From Phallus indusiatus (Eukaryota > Basidiomycota > Agaricomycetes > Phallales > Phallaceae): a stretch of 64,000 bases of DNA. Position numbers and translations under genes: made by a program. Location of the stretch: positions 1,054,001 through 1,118,000 of the forward strand of contig JAQFWX010000011.1 in NCBI GenBank assembly GCA_027605045.1, written 5' to 3'. A model generated the notes under the pieces. That model searched no databases. It was not told the DNA's origin and worked only from the letters and a program-made list of their open reading frames with translations. Positions 44,350 through 55,202 of this stretch are shown piece by piece; position 1 is the first letter of the stretch, and every line of letters starts with the position of its first letter.

Positions 44350-46002
44350 AATGTCTCAACTGAAATTATCCACTGACGTTGATTTTGAAGTGATACAAGA
44401 GACCGTATCCACAATTTTGGGAAAGGAAGTAAAAGAAGTGGACTTCGTTGGGAAAAGTAAGAACGATACTGTTCAACAATCCCCGTATTCAATTTATCAT
44501 TGATTGTCTCAAAAAGATGAATATTGCAAGGTGATGCTATTGTCACCGCACGTAGTCATTGAGCGAAATCTGGAAAGCCCACTACTTTAGATCTTCAGCA
44601 TCAAATTATTGGATAACGTGGACGTGATTCTTCGATCACTTCTGAAGCCACTACCGGCGTATGTTATGGAGTCGGAGGTGAAAATTGTGTTGGTTTTGGA
44701 GCTTAGCTTCTTAAGACTGAAGATCCTCAGGTAGCCACGATCCGGTACCTCGCCTCAAAAACGACTATCCCAGTTCCGCGCATTCTGTATTTTAACTCTT
44801 GTGACTCTCATCCTCTGGGGATATTTATGCTTTCAGACAAGGTTTGTCATATGCCAAGCTAATTGGTAACACCGACGTCGCAGAATGATTGATTGGGTAG
44901 TTCGATGGAATTAAATTATCCACCATTTTCTCAGCTATCAGTCAGACTGACCAAGATCTGATTGTGAAACAAATCGCTCACTGGTCAATCGAGCTTTTCA
45001 AACATCAATTTAATTCCATAGGAAGTCTATACGTCAAAGAAGAAATGTCAGATAATCATACGTTTTTCGTTGGTCCAATTTCGCACCCATTATTCTACGG
45101 AGAGGATCGAGGGAATTTGCCTTTGGACAGAGGACCATTCCAAAATTCCCGAGCTTATTTCAAAGCATGCCAGCAACGGGAGTTGGATTCTGCACGAACG
45201 CAGTGTCCACAAGATACGTCGGACACTTATCAAAGAAATGTTGCCGACGCCCGCTTTGCAGTGGAGAAATGTATGACGCTTTTAGGAAGAGCGATTGATA
45301 GATGTCAAGGACTTGATGAAGATGACCCAGCTTTCAATGAATTATCGTTGAGCATGGCAGAACTGGACATGAGTAAGATTTATGTAGCACCGGATACCCC
45401 TCTCTAATTGTAGGACACCTTCCATCATCATTTCATATTCGAAAAACTGAAATTTAAATAGGTGTGTTTTCCATTTTGGTACGGGGTGTCGACCAGACCA
45501 CTTTGGCATTGCGCTCAACTACCGGCCTGGTTGACTACATCCCTGTCGGAAGGATACAGTTTAGATAGGGAAAGGCTCGCGGGTGTATTCAAGAAATCCA
45601 TACAATCTATTGATAGCTCGGACAGCCTCTTCCTGAAATCCTTGGACATGGAGCAAACTAGGCAGACTATCGACCATGTCTGCGATTACAACGCATTTAC
45701 AGATGGTTTTTTGTTGTTACCGACTTTGGAAAGTTTGTAAGTCACATTCGGAATTGAAAATTCGGGTTCATAGATAAATGTTACGTAGAATTGCCACACT
45801 TCCGGGTGAAGAGGATATGGACGGCTTGCAGGAACTGTTGGATCCTCGTACGCTGGAGGGAAGGGCTGCCAGGATAGCATTGATGACAAAGGGAACATAT
45901 CCTCTGTCCTTAGCCATGGAGGGCATGGTATCTCCGGTGGAGACACCAATTCACAAAGCGGTCGACCATTCGACAATCAGCGTAGTGAAAACAGCAGCAT
46001 AA
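44350..46002 (+). CDS. APH / protein-kinase-like fold protein, probably catalytically inactive
   Basis: Belongs to the aminoglycoside-phosphotransferase-like (APH/choline-kinase) fold family that is expanded in fungi. N-lobe: MSQLKLSTDVDFEVIQETVS and V-I-L-R-S-L-L-K-P-L-P, then E-S-E-V-A-T-I-R-Y-L-A-S-K-T-T-I-P-V-P-R-I-L-Y-F and HPLGIFMLSDK. C-lobe: WYGVSTRPLWHCAQLPAWL-type segment, LTTSLSEGYSLDRERLAGVF and AFTDGFLLLPTLESL. The catalytic loop, normally H-x-D-L-x-x-x-N-I-F, reads M-A-E-L-D-M-S-K-I-Y (45354-45383), and the metal-binding I-D-W region reads C-F-P-F-W-Y-G. So both Asp and Asn are lost in this model. The splice between these two blocks (donor about 45384, acceptor 45461) is inferred. 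The tail ends S-V-V-K-T-A-A. Confidence 0.72.
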
Positions 46003-46217
46003 TCCATATGTTAATTCACCTGTTTGAGTTTTGTGGTTTAGTTTGTGTTGAACAGTAGTGTGTATGTAAAAGTGTGACATGATTCATGGTCACAATACAG
46101 CCAATATGCCGTCGTTCGAACCAGTGCCTAAAAAGTGATTTCTTCACTTGCTATCATTGACAATCTCAAATCCACTCGCTTATGTATGGCAAAAGACACG
46201 ATTAACAGCCATAGGTC

Positions 46218-47614
46218 ATGACATCGATCCCTCCCACCATCTTGAGTTGGATCGGCCAAAACTATCCCAAACCTAAAGTTGACCCAGCTTGGCTCGGAGC
46301 GTGTTTATCGTGGATTGCGGAGGAGCTGAATCTCACAGATGTTCAGTCGCAGAGCGAAGAAATTATAAAAAATGTTGAAATGCAACTTTTAAATTCAGAT
46401 CTCCGTGATTCCATGCTCGAGGGAACCGGATTTCCCGCAGACATAGCCTCGCTCGAGAATACCAAGCTCCGCGGAAGATTTCTCGTCCAGATAATCTCTA
46501 TTACAGAAATAGGTCATAGCGCTTTTACTCTGCAAAACACTCATCAGATGAGAATAGACCGGGCTGATTTAACGGGCTTAGCCGAGGAGAACGACAACGA
46601 CGACCCCGATGACGGTCCTATTCCAAAATTCCCCAGGTCTATGTTAAAGTTTGAAATTAGTGACGGCACTCATTCCATCAGGGCTATTGAGTTCAAAAAG
46701 TTGCCAGAATTAGAGCTCGGTGTCACCCCGTTGGGATATAAAGTACGTGACAGATATAAGAGACAAAGGAATTCCGTCCAACTCTTATTCCTTTGTTTCG
46801 TTTTTCCTTCAGATGATTATAAAAGACGTTCTTGTTCGCAGGGGCATTGCTTTTCTAGAACCTCTCAACGTTGAACTAAAAGGATACATGACAGAAGAAC
46901 TAGAGGTCTACCGCGATGCTCAGTTTGCCGAGGATATCAGACAAAGACTTGGGTTAGTCGTCTCTTGCATTGCCTTCATCTTCACACTCTGACTAGTTGA
47001 ACGGTCTCAGTCGACCAGATCCTGAGGACGGCGCTCAAAGGACTCCTGCTCTGAATGACGCTGTCTCTGCAGGGTCTACTCTCGTTGGTTCCAACACTAA
47101 CAGAGAACCTTTGCGCGATCTAGGTCGAGATGAAGCACCGGGTCATTCAAGATCGCACTTGGTTTCTCAAGAACACGAGCATGAGCCTATAACGAGGCGA
47201 CGTCGAATTCCTGCACAACATAGCGCTCCTACAACCTCTACATCTCAACTATCTACCACTAACGCGCCCATCGCTCCATTGCCGCGTTCGCGCACTTTCT
47301 CGGCCTCTGTCAGACAGCCAAGCAAGCTAAGTCAGGAAATCAGAGTTGAAAATGATTCATCGGAATTTGGAGACGATGAGACATTCAACGAGGAATTTAT
47401 GCGCGAAGTGGATAACGCCGAGCAAGCTGCCATGAGCGGTGGAGAGACAAATGCAGCAACGTCCAATGATTCCTCACACCACACTGATGAAAATGTCGAG
47501 GTTATCACAATTGATTCTGATTCCGAAGACAAGGAAAATGTAGCTCCTGACATGCCCAGGCGCGTCAGGAGACGAATTGCTTCGCCAGAGGAAAACGTCA
47601 TTGTCATTGATTAA
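46218..47614 (+). CDS. RMI1: RecQ-mediated genome instability protein 1 (RMI1)
   Basis: Partner of the RecQ helicase-Top3 complex that dissolves Holliday junctions. From 46218: MTSIPPTILSWIGQNYPKPK, then V-D-P-A-W-L-G-A-C-L-S-W-I, a helical start, EIIKNVEMQLLNSDLRDSML, then LRGRFLVQIISITEIGHSAF as OB-fold strands and PRSMLKFEISDGTHSIRAIE with LGVTPLGYK. A splice joins this to M-I-I-K-D-V-L-V-R-R-G-I-A-F-L-E-P, the hallmark Rmi1 N-terminal end (P-L-G-x-K-x-x-x-x-x-V-x-V-R-R-G-x-x-x-L). After L-K-G-Y-M-T-E-E-L-E, an intron leads to a long disordered acidic/Ser tail (47000-47614) that ends in E-N-V-I-V-I-D. Runs such as VEVITIDSDSEDKE resemble SUMO-interacting motifs. Confidence 0.9.
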
Positions 47615-47699
47615 TTTAATAACATGGATCAAATTGCGTAATCCCCCGAGACAGTACACATCCATAGCCTGTAACGATAAAAAGTATAAAATAAATGTA

Positions 47700-48692
47700 T
47701 CATCCCAATAAATTCACCTTGGCCTTCTTCTTTTTCTTTGGAGCTGCAGCAAAAGATCGCCAGCTATCTACACGAGCCTCTCTTCCTTCTGCTCAGCCCC
47801 CGAGTGTTGGTAAGAAATATAGGAAGAAGACTATGATAACACACGCACCTTCCCAAGTTTTCTCTTCTTCTGCCTTTCGTTTCCTCTCTAATACCTCTTC
47901 TTCTTTACGTTTAGCTTCCAAACCTTCATTTGCCAAGTTCGTTTTGATAGCCCTGTGGAGCAAAGATCACGTAAAAAATAAAATATACGTCGGAGGATAT
48001 TGCTAAAAACATACTTTCGACGCGCAAGCTCCTCCTCAATTAAAAGCTCTTTTGACTTTTGTCTTAGTTTCGGTTTGAAGGATGCCTGAATGGCTATAAA
48101 TCGTTCGTCGTCCTCGGCAATAGTGATAGGTAAAGATAGCTCTTTTAGCAGCATAGTTCGAGCCTGCTTGATCACGGCATCCAATTCCTCTCGCTTCGCT
48201 TTGTCGCTGAGCTCAGATTCGGCCTACGAAACAAGTTGAGAGCTGGTTTTGAAGAGTGGTGGATGCGTGAACTACCTTCTTCAAAAGATCAAAGGCTTCG
48301 GGAGCGCGGGGATGAGGGGTTTTATCGGGATGGATAACTAAAGAAAGATTCACCGTCAGTGCCCGGCCATCAACATGGATACATATTCCAGTCGCGAGAC
48401 GAACATAATGAAAGTTGCCGATATCTTCTCTTGATAGCTTCCGGACTAGCGGTTTCTTCAATGTCTAGTATATCATAAGGACTGAAATGCAACGCCCAGA
48501 TAAGCTAAAGAGTCCAAGTGTAAATTTAAATGGCATTCCCCACTTGAGTTTGAACGCCGCTAAGATTCGGCCCACTTCTAATTCTCGTTGAAAGGCAGAT
48601 GCTTCTCTGTTAAGCAGCTTTTCTAATTCAGAGTCTGATATTGAGGGCTGAACAGAGTCAATGGGGCCACTGTCTCCGTTCGAAGTAGACAT
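47700..48692 (-). CDS. J-domain protein, DNAJC8 / Spf31-like
   Basis: Hsp70 co-chaperone linked in animals and fission yeast to the spliceosome. The start at 48692 gives MSTSNGDSGPIDSVQPSISD, then LEKLLNREASAFQRELEVGR with I-L-A-A-F-K-L-N-P-Y. After an intron the J domain shows L-V-I-H-P-D-K-T-P-H-P-R-A-P-E-A-F-D-L-L-K-K, with the invariant HPD intact. Then AESELSDKAKREELDAVIKQ and KELSLPITIAEDDERF, SFKPKLRQKSKELLIEEELA, a long Lys/Glu/Arg coiled-coil (K-R-K-E-E-E-V-L-E-R-K-R-K-A-E-E-E-K) and the tail DSWRSFAAAPKKKKKAKVNL then L-G. This arrangement (J domain inside a coil-rich protein with basic end) matches DNAJC8. TGA at 47700-47702. Confidence 0.88.
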
Positions 48693-48766
48693 TTGTGCGT
48701 GGTTCTGTCGCAAAACAAGGCCGATTATGTAAGTGTGAACAGGCTGGAGCCATATCCACGGTTTGA
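48693..48766. promoter_or_regulatory. 74-bp divergent promoter, DNAJC8-like / COX11
   Basis: Only 74 bases lie between the start codons at 48692 (minus) and 48767 (plus). The COX11 start is supported by an in-phase 24-base exon with a perfect donor, so the two genes must share or overlap promoters. Confidence 0.5.
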
Positions 48767-49754
48767 ATGAGTGCTCTGCTGAGAACTTCTGTGAGTCATT
48801 ACCATAGTGCATATCCATATACTCATACTCAAAACTAGTTGAACCCTTATTTGAAACATAATCTGAGATGTTATAGAAGCGTATTAAATCATACATGGAA
48901 GTCTGCTGCTGGTGCTAAAAATGGCTGCTATCCCCATTATTCAACGAACTCGAGCAGTTGGAAAGCACAGGAGCGTTTGTTCCGAGAAAGAAATCGCTCA
49001 TTATTGCTATATTCAACATCCATAGTGTGTTTCATTTATCTTTCTTTCATTTACTTTATCGAATGCACTGTAGATTCTTATATCACTCGGCCTTTCATAT
49101 GCAGCTGTACCGCTATACCGAGCATTTTGCTCGGCAACCGGATTTGCAGGGACGCCAGTAACTGGGAAAGGCCTATTTACACCAGAGCGATTGGTTCCAG
49201 TTGAAGGTGCAAAACGTATCAAAGTGCATTTCAATGCAGACACTTCCGAAGCTCTTCCATGGTCATTTATACCCCAACAAAAATACATCTATGTCCTCCC
49301 TGGAGAAACAGCCTTGGCTTTTTATAAGGTAAAAAATAAATCAGACAAAGATATAATCGGAATAGCGACATACAATGTTACTCCAGACAAGGTGCCCATG
49401 CTATACCTTCGTGCATCAGCTGTTTTTTGACACGGTCCGTAGATCGCACCCTATTTTGCAAAGGTTGAGTGTTTTTGTTTCGAAGAACAGAAGCTTCTGG
49501 CTGGCGAAGAGGTGGACCTACCATTACTATTTTTCATTGATAAGGATTACGCAGAAATAGGCGAAGTAGATGACATTGTATTGTCCTATACCTTTTTCAG
49601 GTTCGGTTTTTTTTCTATTGCAGGTGCTTTTCTAATGAGAGAGCATAGAGCCCGGAGGAATATACATGGTCAGTTAGAACCAGACGCCAGTGCAAATGCA
49701 ATAGACAAGTCATTGGGTTGGAGTAATTATCCCAGGGCAAATCAAAACAGTTAA
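48767..49754 (+). CDS. COX11: cytochrome c oxidase assembly protein COX11
   Basis: Inner-membrane copper chaperone that loads CuB into cytochrome oxidase subunit 1. The first coding exon is 24 bases (48767-48790, M-S-A-L-L-R-T-S) followed by GTGAGT. It joins in phase to exon 2 at 48839: L-N-P-Y-L-K-H-N-L-R and a mitochondrial-type presequence, then QERLFRERNRSLLLYSTS. After an intron: ILISLGLSYAAVPLYRAFCS (TM), ATGFAGTPVTGKGLFTPERL, RIKVHFNADTSEALPWSFIP, L-P-G-E-T-A-L-A-F-Y-K-V-K-N, GIATYNVTPDKV and P-Y-F-A-K-V-E-C-F-C-F-E-E-Q, the copper-binding C-F-C-F motif, then EEVDLPLLFFIDKDYAE and LSYTFF. A fungal tail A-R-R-N-I-H-G-Q-L-E-P-D follows, TAA at 49752-49754. Confidence 0.95.
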
Positions 49755-49881
49755 TTTATTTTGTCCATGTAGTTAATCGGTATAGCGGTATTTTAAAAGA
49801 GAAAGACCAGGTTATACGTGCGTCCAAAAAGTGTAAAGAGCATAAAAACCATGAAACGGGACTACCATGTAAGTATCATAA

Positions 49882-52800
49882 TTACGAAGGGGGTAATGGG
49901 CTATTGTTGGAGGAACGAGGTGGAGCGGGTGAATTTTGTCGAGGAGAAGGTGTACCAAGGGATCCTGATTGTCCGTGACCTGCAGAATCAGGGCGATTGA
50001 CGGCTGATAAACCACTCATTCTTGGATCTAAACCTCCCGCAGGATTCATACCCATCCCAGGGAAATTCATTCCCATACCCATTGCACCAGGGTTCATCAT
50101 CCATGGGTTGAATGCCATCGACATACGAGGATCAACACCCATCATTGGGGGTTGGATGCCCGACATTCCAGTCATTTGAGGGACTAGAGGAGTAGTCAAG
50201 CCAGCATTGGCATTGGCGGGGACGTCTCCAGCCTGACTACCGCCTGCTTGACTGAAAGATAACATTGCTTGTTGATAAGCATGCTGAGCCGCCATCAAAG
50301 CAGCCATGTTTTGTTGAGGATTGCCGTACGGCATTGCAGGGAAACCCATGAAAGGGTTGAGCATCATGGGATTCATTGACATGCGGGGATCAAAGGTGGG
50401 CATGAGGTTAGGGAAACCTTGTTGACCATACATTTCGTAGGGATTCCCCATACCCCCTTGTGACATCTGATCCAATTGCTGGCGCTGCAAATCATCGAGC
50501 TTCCGTTGCCGTTCCTCAGCCAGCCTACGTTCACGTTCTCTTTCTGTCAGCGCAGCGCCAACACCCCCCTCGCGCTTTCGCTCTCGTTCGTGAGCTGTAA
50601 TAGCCCCTAACAAGCCGGTCTGAGGTGGTGGTGGTTTACTAGGCACGTTAATCAGAGATGCACCAGTTTCACGAGCGAGTTCCTCTTGACGTTTGGCCGA
50701 ACGGTCTTCCTTATCTTGTATACCGGCCGAAAGCAGACCTTGGGGTTGGAATGCTTTCGTCATCGTCTCACTCTCATCTACTTGAACAAACGTGTCCCGC
50801 TGCCCGGGACCAAGCTTTGGGGGAGGTGCGGGATCCAAAACACTGCTCCACACCGACTGACGAGCGATCATGTGGGGATTTGTTATGTAAGTTCGAGGCT
50901 CATCGCCTGGAGAAGTACGACGTCTATCTTCACCCATTCCTCTGTTAGGATCTAGACCTGTAGAAACATCCATATTGTTAAACATGCTCCAGAGACAACA
51001 ATTGCAGCATACCTCCGTTATTGGGTGGTTGAGGAAGAAATCTACTATGTGCGATTCCTTCTTTACTCGCATTCGGTTGTGCGGATGGATACACAGATGT
51101 GCGGACATCTGGAACAGGTTGTCTAATTTTAGGGAGCGGAGCGGATTTGGCAGATGGCTCTGCATCAGACCCCTCGTCATCCTCCTCTTCCTCTTCCTCC
51201 TCCTCTTCTTCCTCACTGCTTTCTACCCATGTGTCAGATGTTTTCGATACAGGTCTGATACCGCCATTGGCCCTGGGTTTCCCAGGTTGGTGTCTAGCCT
51301 CCTGTTGAGCTTGAACTTTAGCATGCCGTTCCGCAGCTTGTTTTGACAGTGCAAAGGAAGATTTGAACTGTGGACCATCATTACTTGGTGCAGGGGAGGG
51401 CGACGGTTTCGGAGACGAACGATGCTGGGAAGTAGACTCGGCGGCGGCGGAAACGTTCTGTTTGGGTGGAAGTGAACTCGACAGCGAAGGAAGATCGAAC
51501 CCATCTTGAGACTCGAAAAAATTCATTGCTGCTAGAGTACTAACTGTGTCATCGTAAGGAAGTTCACTACGTTCGTCCATCTGGTCCAAACTGAGTGGAG
51601 AATCAAATTCAGGAGGTCGCACGATTCCTGATCCCGGACGGGCACGGGCGCCAGAGGGTTTTCGGCCAACATTCACTCGTACACGTGTGTTAACCCCATC
51701 ACCTTTTGCCGAGTTTTCACTGCTCGATTTGTAAGCACTGGGCGGCGCAATCCGAGAAGTCAATTGAGGAGAAATATGTTCGGGGCCAGTCAAGTCTGAA
51801 TCTCCTCCGTTCGTTACTTCGTCATCGTCACTGCGATTCCAAACATCCATAGGTTCTTTTATCTTCTGAGAAGTTTGTTCGGTGGCCCTCTCTCGTAACA
51901 CAAAAAGAGACGCTGCATCGGGAGTTCAACGAATGAGAAACAAGAAAAACTATGCTGCGGATACCCTTACCCGGTTCGTTTACAAGATCATTCATATTTG
52001 CGGCAACCGGTGATGTAGAAGCTGACAAACCTAATGGCACAGGTTGCTTGATTTCAGCTGGGACTTGCTTTGGCATTGGAGGTAAGGGTGGACTGCGAGG
52101 TGGTGATGCCGCCTTAGGGTGGGGGTGCAGCGGCGGTGTCGTCATGTGAGACTGAGGACCAGAAGCGATAGAATCAGTCCGAGGTAGGTTCATATTGGCA
52201 GTTGAGCTTTCGCGAGGGAGGGTTTTCGGTGGGGATCGACCTTGGTGGGAGGGAGAAACTGCCATTTCTCTGTCTTGTAATTGCCCTAGGGTGGGACTAT
52301 CGTTTGAGGGAAGTTTGGGTAATGTATTCTGAGAATTAAAGTTGGTGAATGGTGATACTAAGACGGGACTCGGGAGATGAATCTCCAGAGACTTTGGATT
52401 TGTCGACGTAGGAGTTTGCAGGGGCAATGACGAACTAGTCGTCTCCCTTGTAGCCTGAGACTGGCTCGGCGAAGAGTTACTGACAGAGCGCACCGTCGAA
52501 ACGTTCCGAGTTTCCGAAGAGTTTGTCTGGGAGATCTGTGTTGACTGGGAATAATCCGGAACGACTGCCGTAGGAGGGGGGGATGATGCACTCTCTTGGC
52601 CAGTACTTTGTTGCTGCGAAGGTTGGGTCTGTAACTGGACAGGCTCAGTTGATTTACCAGGGACCGTCGGCGCATTTGACGAGTACATGCGTTGAATGAG
52701 AATTTGGGTCAATTGTGTTCGAATTGATGAAGTACGATCATCGCGAGGGTCCAGGCGCTCAGCTTCCTCTCGAGAAACAAACAAATGCTTGGAAAAATTG

Positions 52801-54571
52801 TAAATATAAACGCCAGTAAGGAGAGAAATGTAATACCTCCCGTTGATTTCCAACAGGGTAGCCAAACCACATAGAAACTGGTTGTCTGGGATCCCAAATA
52901 TATGCGTTGGGTCGACCATACAAATTATACATATCGTGTATAGCTTCGTCGAATTAGTTACTTGAAACCTTTCCGGTCTGAATTGAAAAACTTACCAATC
53001 AACCATTTTACTAACTCAAGGACGGGAAATGCTTGCTGGGTTTCGGGCATGAGCATGATCCAACATTCCCTGCCTTTCATGGGTCCCGCGACGTCTTCGG
53101 TGCCTAGATGACCCTCAATTTTGATCAATGTGCTTTTCTGGATCACTTCAGGTCTTTCGGGGTATACAGCGTACGCCTAACATGAATTAGGCAGCAATTT
53201 ATGATCAGGGGCTGGGTAATTTACCTGTGTCACGTCTCTCATCGTTAGGAGGGGCCTTTTGCGATCTTTTGGTTTGGGAGATGCATAAAAGGAGATAACG
53301 GGTACAGCAGGACCGGTCGTTTGAGTATCATTCTGGTGACCACGAGAGAATAAATTGGATACACGATGTTTCGAGCGCGCGCTCATAACGGGTGAAGTGG
53401 AACGATATGCACGCTCTTCCGACAAAAACTCTGTTGATAGTGAAAGAGACATCCAGAACGTCTTCCAGTCAGTATGACCGGAAATGCGAGCTTTAACAAA
53501 CCCTTCCAGACGGCTTTTAGACAAAGTGCTTGGGGGATCACTCCCTATAAAAAAGAAAATAACTGAGATGACTGAGACACCTTTAGTAATTCTTACAAGT
53601 GCCGTTGTCGCTCAGCGTCATTCTCAAAAGGTGACCAGTATAAATTTCCTCTAGACGAGATTTCTCCCAACCAGCCAGCCGGATAGCTAGGTGATAAGAG
53701 TCAAAATGTCGACCAACACACGGAAAGCAGTCACATACAGGTAGCCCATGCGACTAGAGCGGCAGACGATGGACAGGCGAAAAAAATCAAATTAGAACCC
53801 GCGGTATTCAATGTGATTACATTTGTATATCTTTTGGAAGGCGTTGTCGGTGTGGCAGGACTAGTCAAGGCTCCAAGAACTTGAACAAACTAGCGGAATG
53901 TCTCAGTGATATCCGGAAGGTGAGAGGCTGAACGTACGCAGTCGGTAATGTTGATATAACTTGGTGGCACTTCTTCCCCTCTCTTGTTAGCTTCGTCAAT
54001 AGCTTTCATATCCCAGACGCTTAGCGTGGTACCGCCCAATTGAGCCCAAACATCCACCCAACCTTCATCCAAAGCTGGCTTATTTCCGTCGGCAAGACGT
54101 TCGACGCGACGAATAAGTGGACCCGAATAATATATCTTATGGGCATGAGCCAAGGCCAAGTCGACGACAGACTTGATTTCCCGCTGGATAACTAGGGCTG
54201 GGTTCATTGAGGGAGCATCGCTGACTAAAGAGGGTCGCTTGAGGTGTTGAGAAGAGCTCTGTGAGAACAGGGATTAGTGCAACTGTAAGAACGCGAGGCT
54301 TTGGAGAAAACTAGCTTCTCACGGAGTCATTGCTGGTTTGATTCTGTTCCATAGATGGCGGTTGAGAATCCGGTGAGTTGGGAATATTCGGCGTAAATGG
54401 AGTGATCTGGGGAGAACTTGTTTTTTTGCTGCTGCCAAAGCTGAACAGACTTGATCGGCCAGCACGAGAACTAGAGGGGGTTTTGGAAAGAGAGCGACCG
54501 CTGGGCAACTTTGTGTCGACCTGTTGCCCAAACTGAGTTGAGTTTCGAGGATTCCAGGCGGTGGAAGTCAT
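49882..54571 (-). CDS. CAF120: CCR4-NOT-associated protein CAF120 (PH domain)
   Basis: Fungal component associated with the CCR4-NOT mRNA deadenylase. From 54571: MTSTAWNPRNSTQFGQQVDT with a Ser/Pro-rich leader. The first PH-like domain shows K-I-Y-Y-S-G-P-L-I-R-R, DEGWVDVWAQLGGTTLSVWD and N-V-I-T-L-N-T-A-G-S-N-L-I-F-F-A-C-P-S. A second conserved part reads L-E-G-F-V-K-A-R-I-S-G-H-T-D-W-K, VISFYASPKPKDRKRPLLTM, A-Y-A-V-Y-P-E-R-P, IKIEGHLGTEDVAGPMKGRE and CWIMLMPETQQAFPVLELVK. Then W-D-P-R-Q-P-V-S-M-W-F-G-Y-P-V-G and a Pro/Ser/Gln-rich region (about 52000-52700), an acidic run (about 51180-51230), and P-Q-T-G-L-L-G-A-I-T-A-H-E-R-E-R-K-R-E-G-G-V-G-A-A, the invariant C-terminal motif, with a Met/Pro/Asn/Gly-rich tail ending P-L-P-P-S at 49882. 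Confidence 0.9.
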
Positions 54572-54753
54572 TTCGTTTTCGTGGCCCACGTAGCAAGGAC
54601 ACAAAGTACACGAGTCGACTCCGTCGTGCAAACCTGAATGCGATCTCTCTGCAAGGTTCGCCAGTCACACTGGTGACAGGTTGATCACAGACACGAGCTC
54701 GCTCAAATTTCTAGCACATCATCGCAGCAATAGTCAAAGGTCAAGCGCAGTCT

Positions 54754-55170
54754 ATGGGGCATGATTTGTGAGGAGAAGATATCTTAGCATGCTCTTATGT
54801 CTCGCTAATTTCCTTTGTTTTCCTTTTTCAGAACCATTCAAATTCCATTTCTAAGCGAGGATCATGCGCAGCTAGCTCGACAGGTCCTTCAGGTCGACCA
54901 AGAGCTCAGCGCAGGTGCGGTGAAACGAACCATCGATGTTCAGGGAAATATTCTCACAGTGTGAGTACATATTTTGATTTTGTGTGAAAAGAAAAAAATC
55001 GATAGTAGAACTTGTTGTCTTATCGCAGCTCCTTTTCCATTTTGACTGTTCGCTTGACACGGCTCACGTTAAATTCATTCCTCGAGAATCTTGATCTCAT
55101 CACCCGGACTCTCGACACATTTGCAGATAATGCGGCACAACAATCCCATATCACCAACACTACATCATAA
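54754..55170 (+). CDS. PCC1: KEOPS/EKC complex subunit PCC1 (CGI121/LAGE3 family dimerisation subunit)
   Basis: Small subunit of the KEOPS complex that makes t6A37 on ANN-decoding tRNAs and affects telomeres and transcription. Three exons in consistent phase: 54754-54767 (M-G-H-D then T-T), 54832-54960 and 55029-55170, 285 coding bases, 94 residues. The protein reads L-T-I-Q-I-P-F-L-S-E-D-H-A-Q-L-A-R-Q-V-L, VDQELSAGAVKRTIDV and V-S-F-S-I-L-T-V-R-L-T-R-L-T-L-N-S-F-L, with N-L-D-L-I-T-R-T-L, the expected beta-alpha pattern and the conserved R-x-x-x-x-x-x-N-S-F-L. The length is typical for Pcc1. The 14-base first exon explains why no single open frame shows the Met. Confidence 0.9.
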
Positions 55171-55202
55171 TTGTAACAAAGAAGGTATACTTATCAGTGC
55201 TT

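Noticed and set aside
45408..45461. Stretch reading D-T-F-H-H-H-F-I-F considered as the kinase catalytic loop
   Set aside because: It has no GT donor to leave it and an in-frame stop on both sides, so it is more likely intron sequence; the true loop aligns with M-A-E-L-D-M-S-K-I-Y just upstream.
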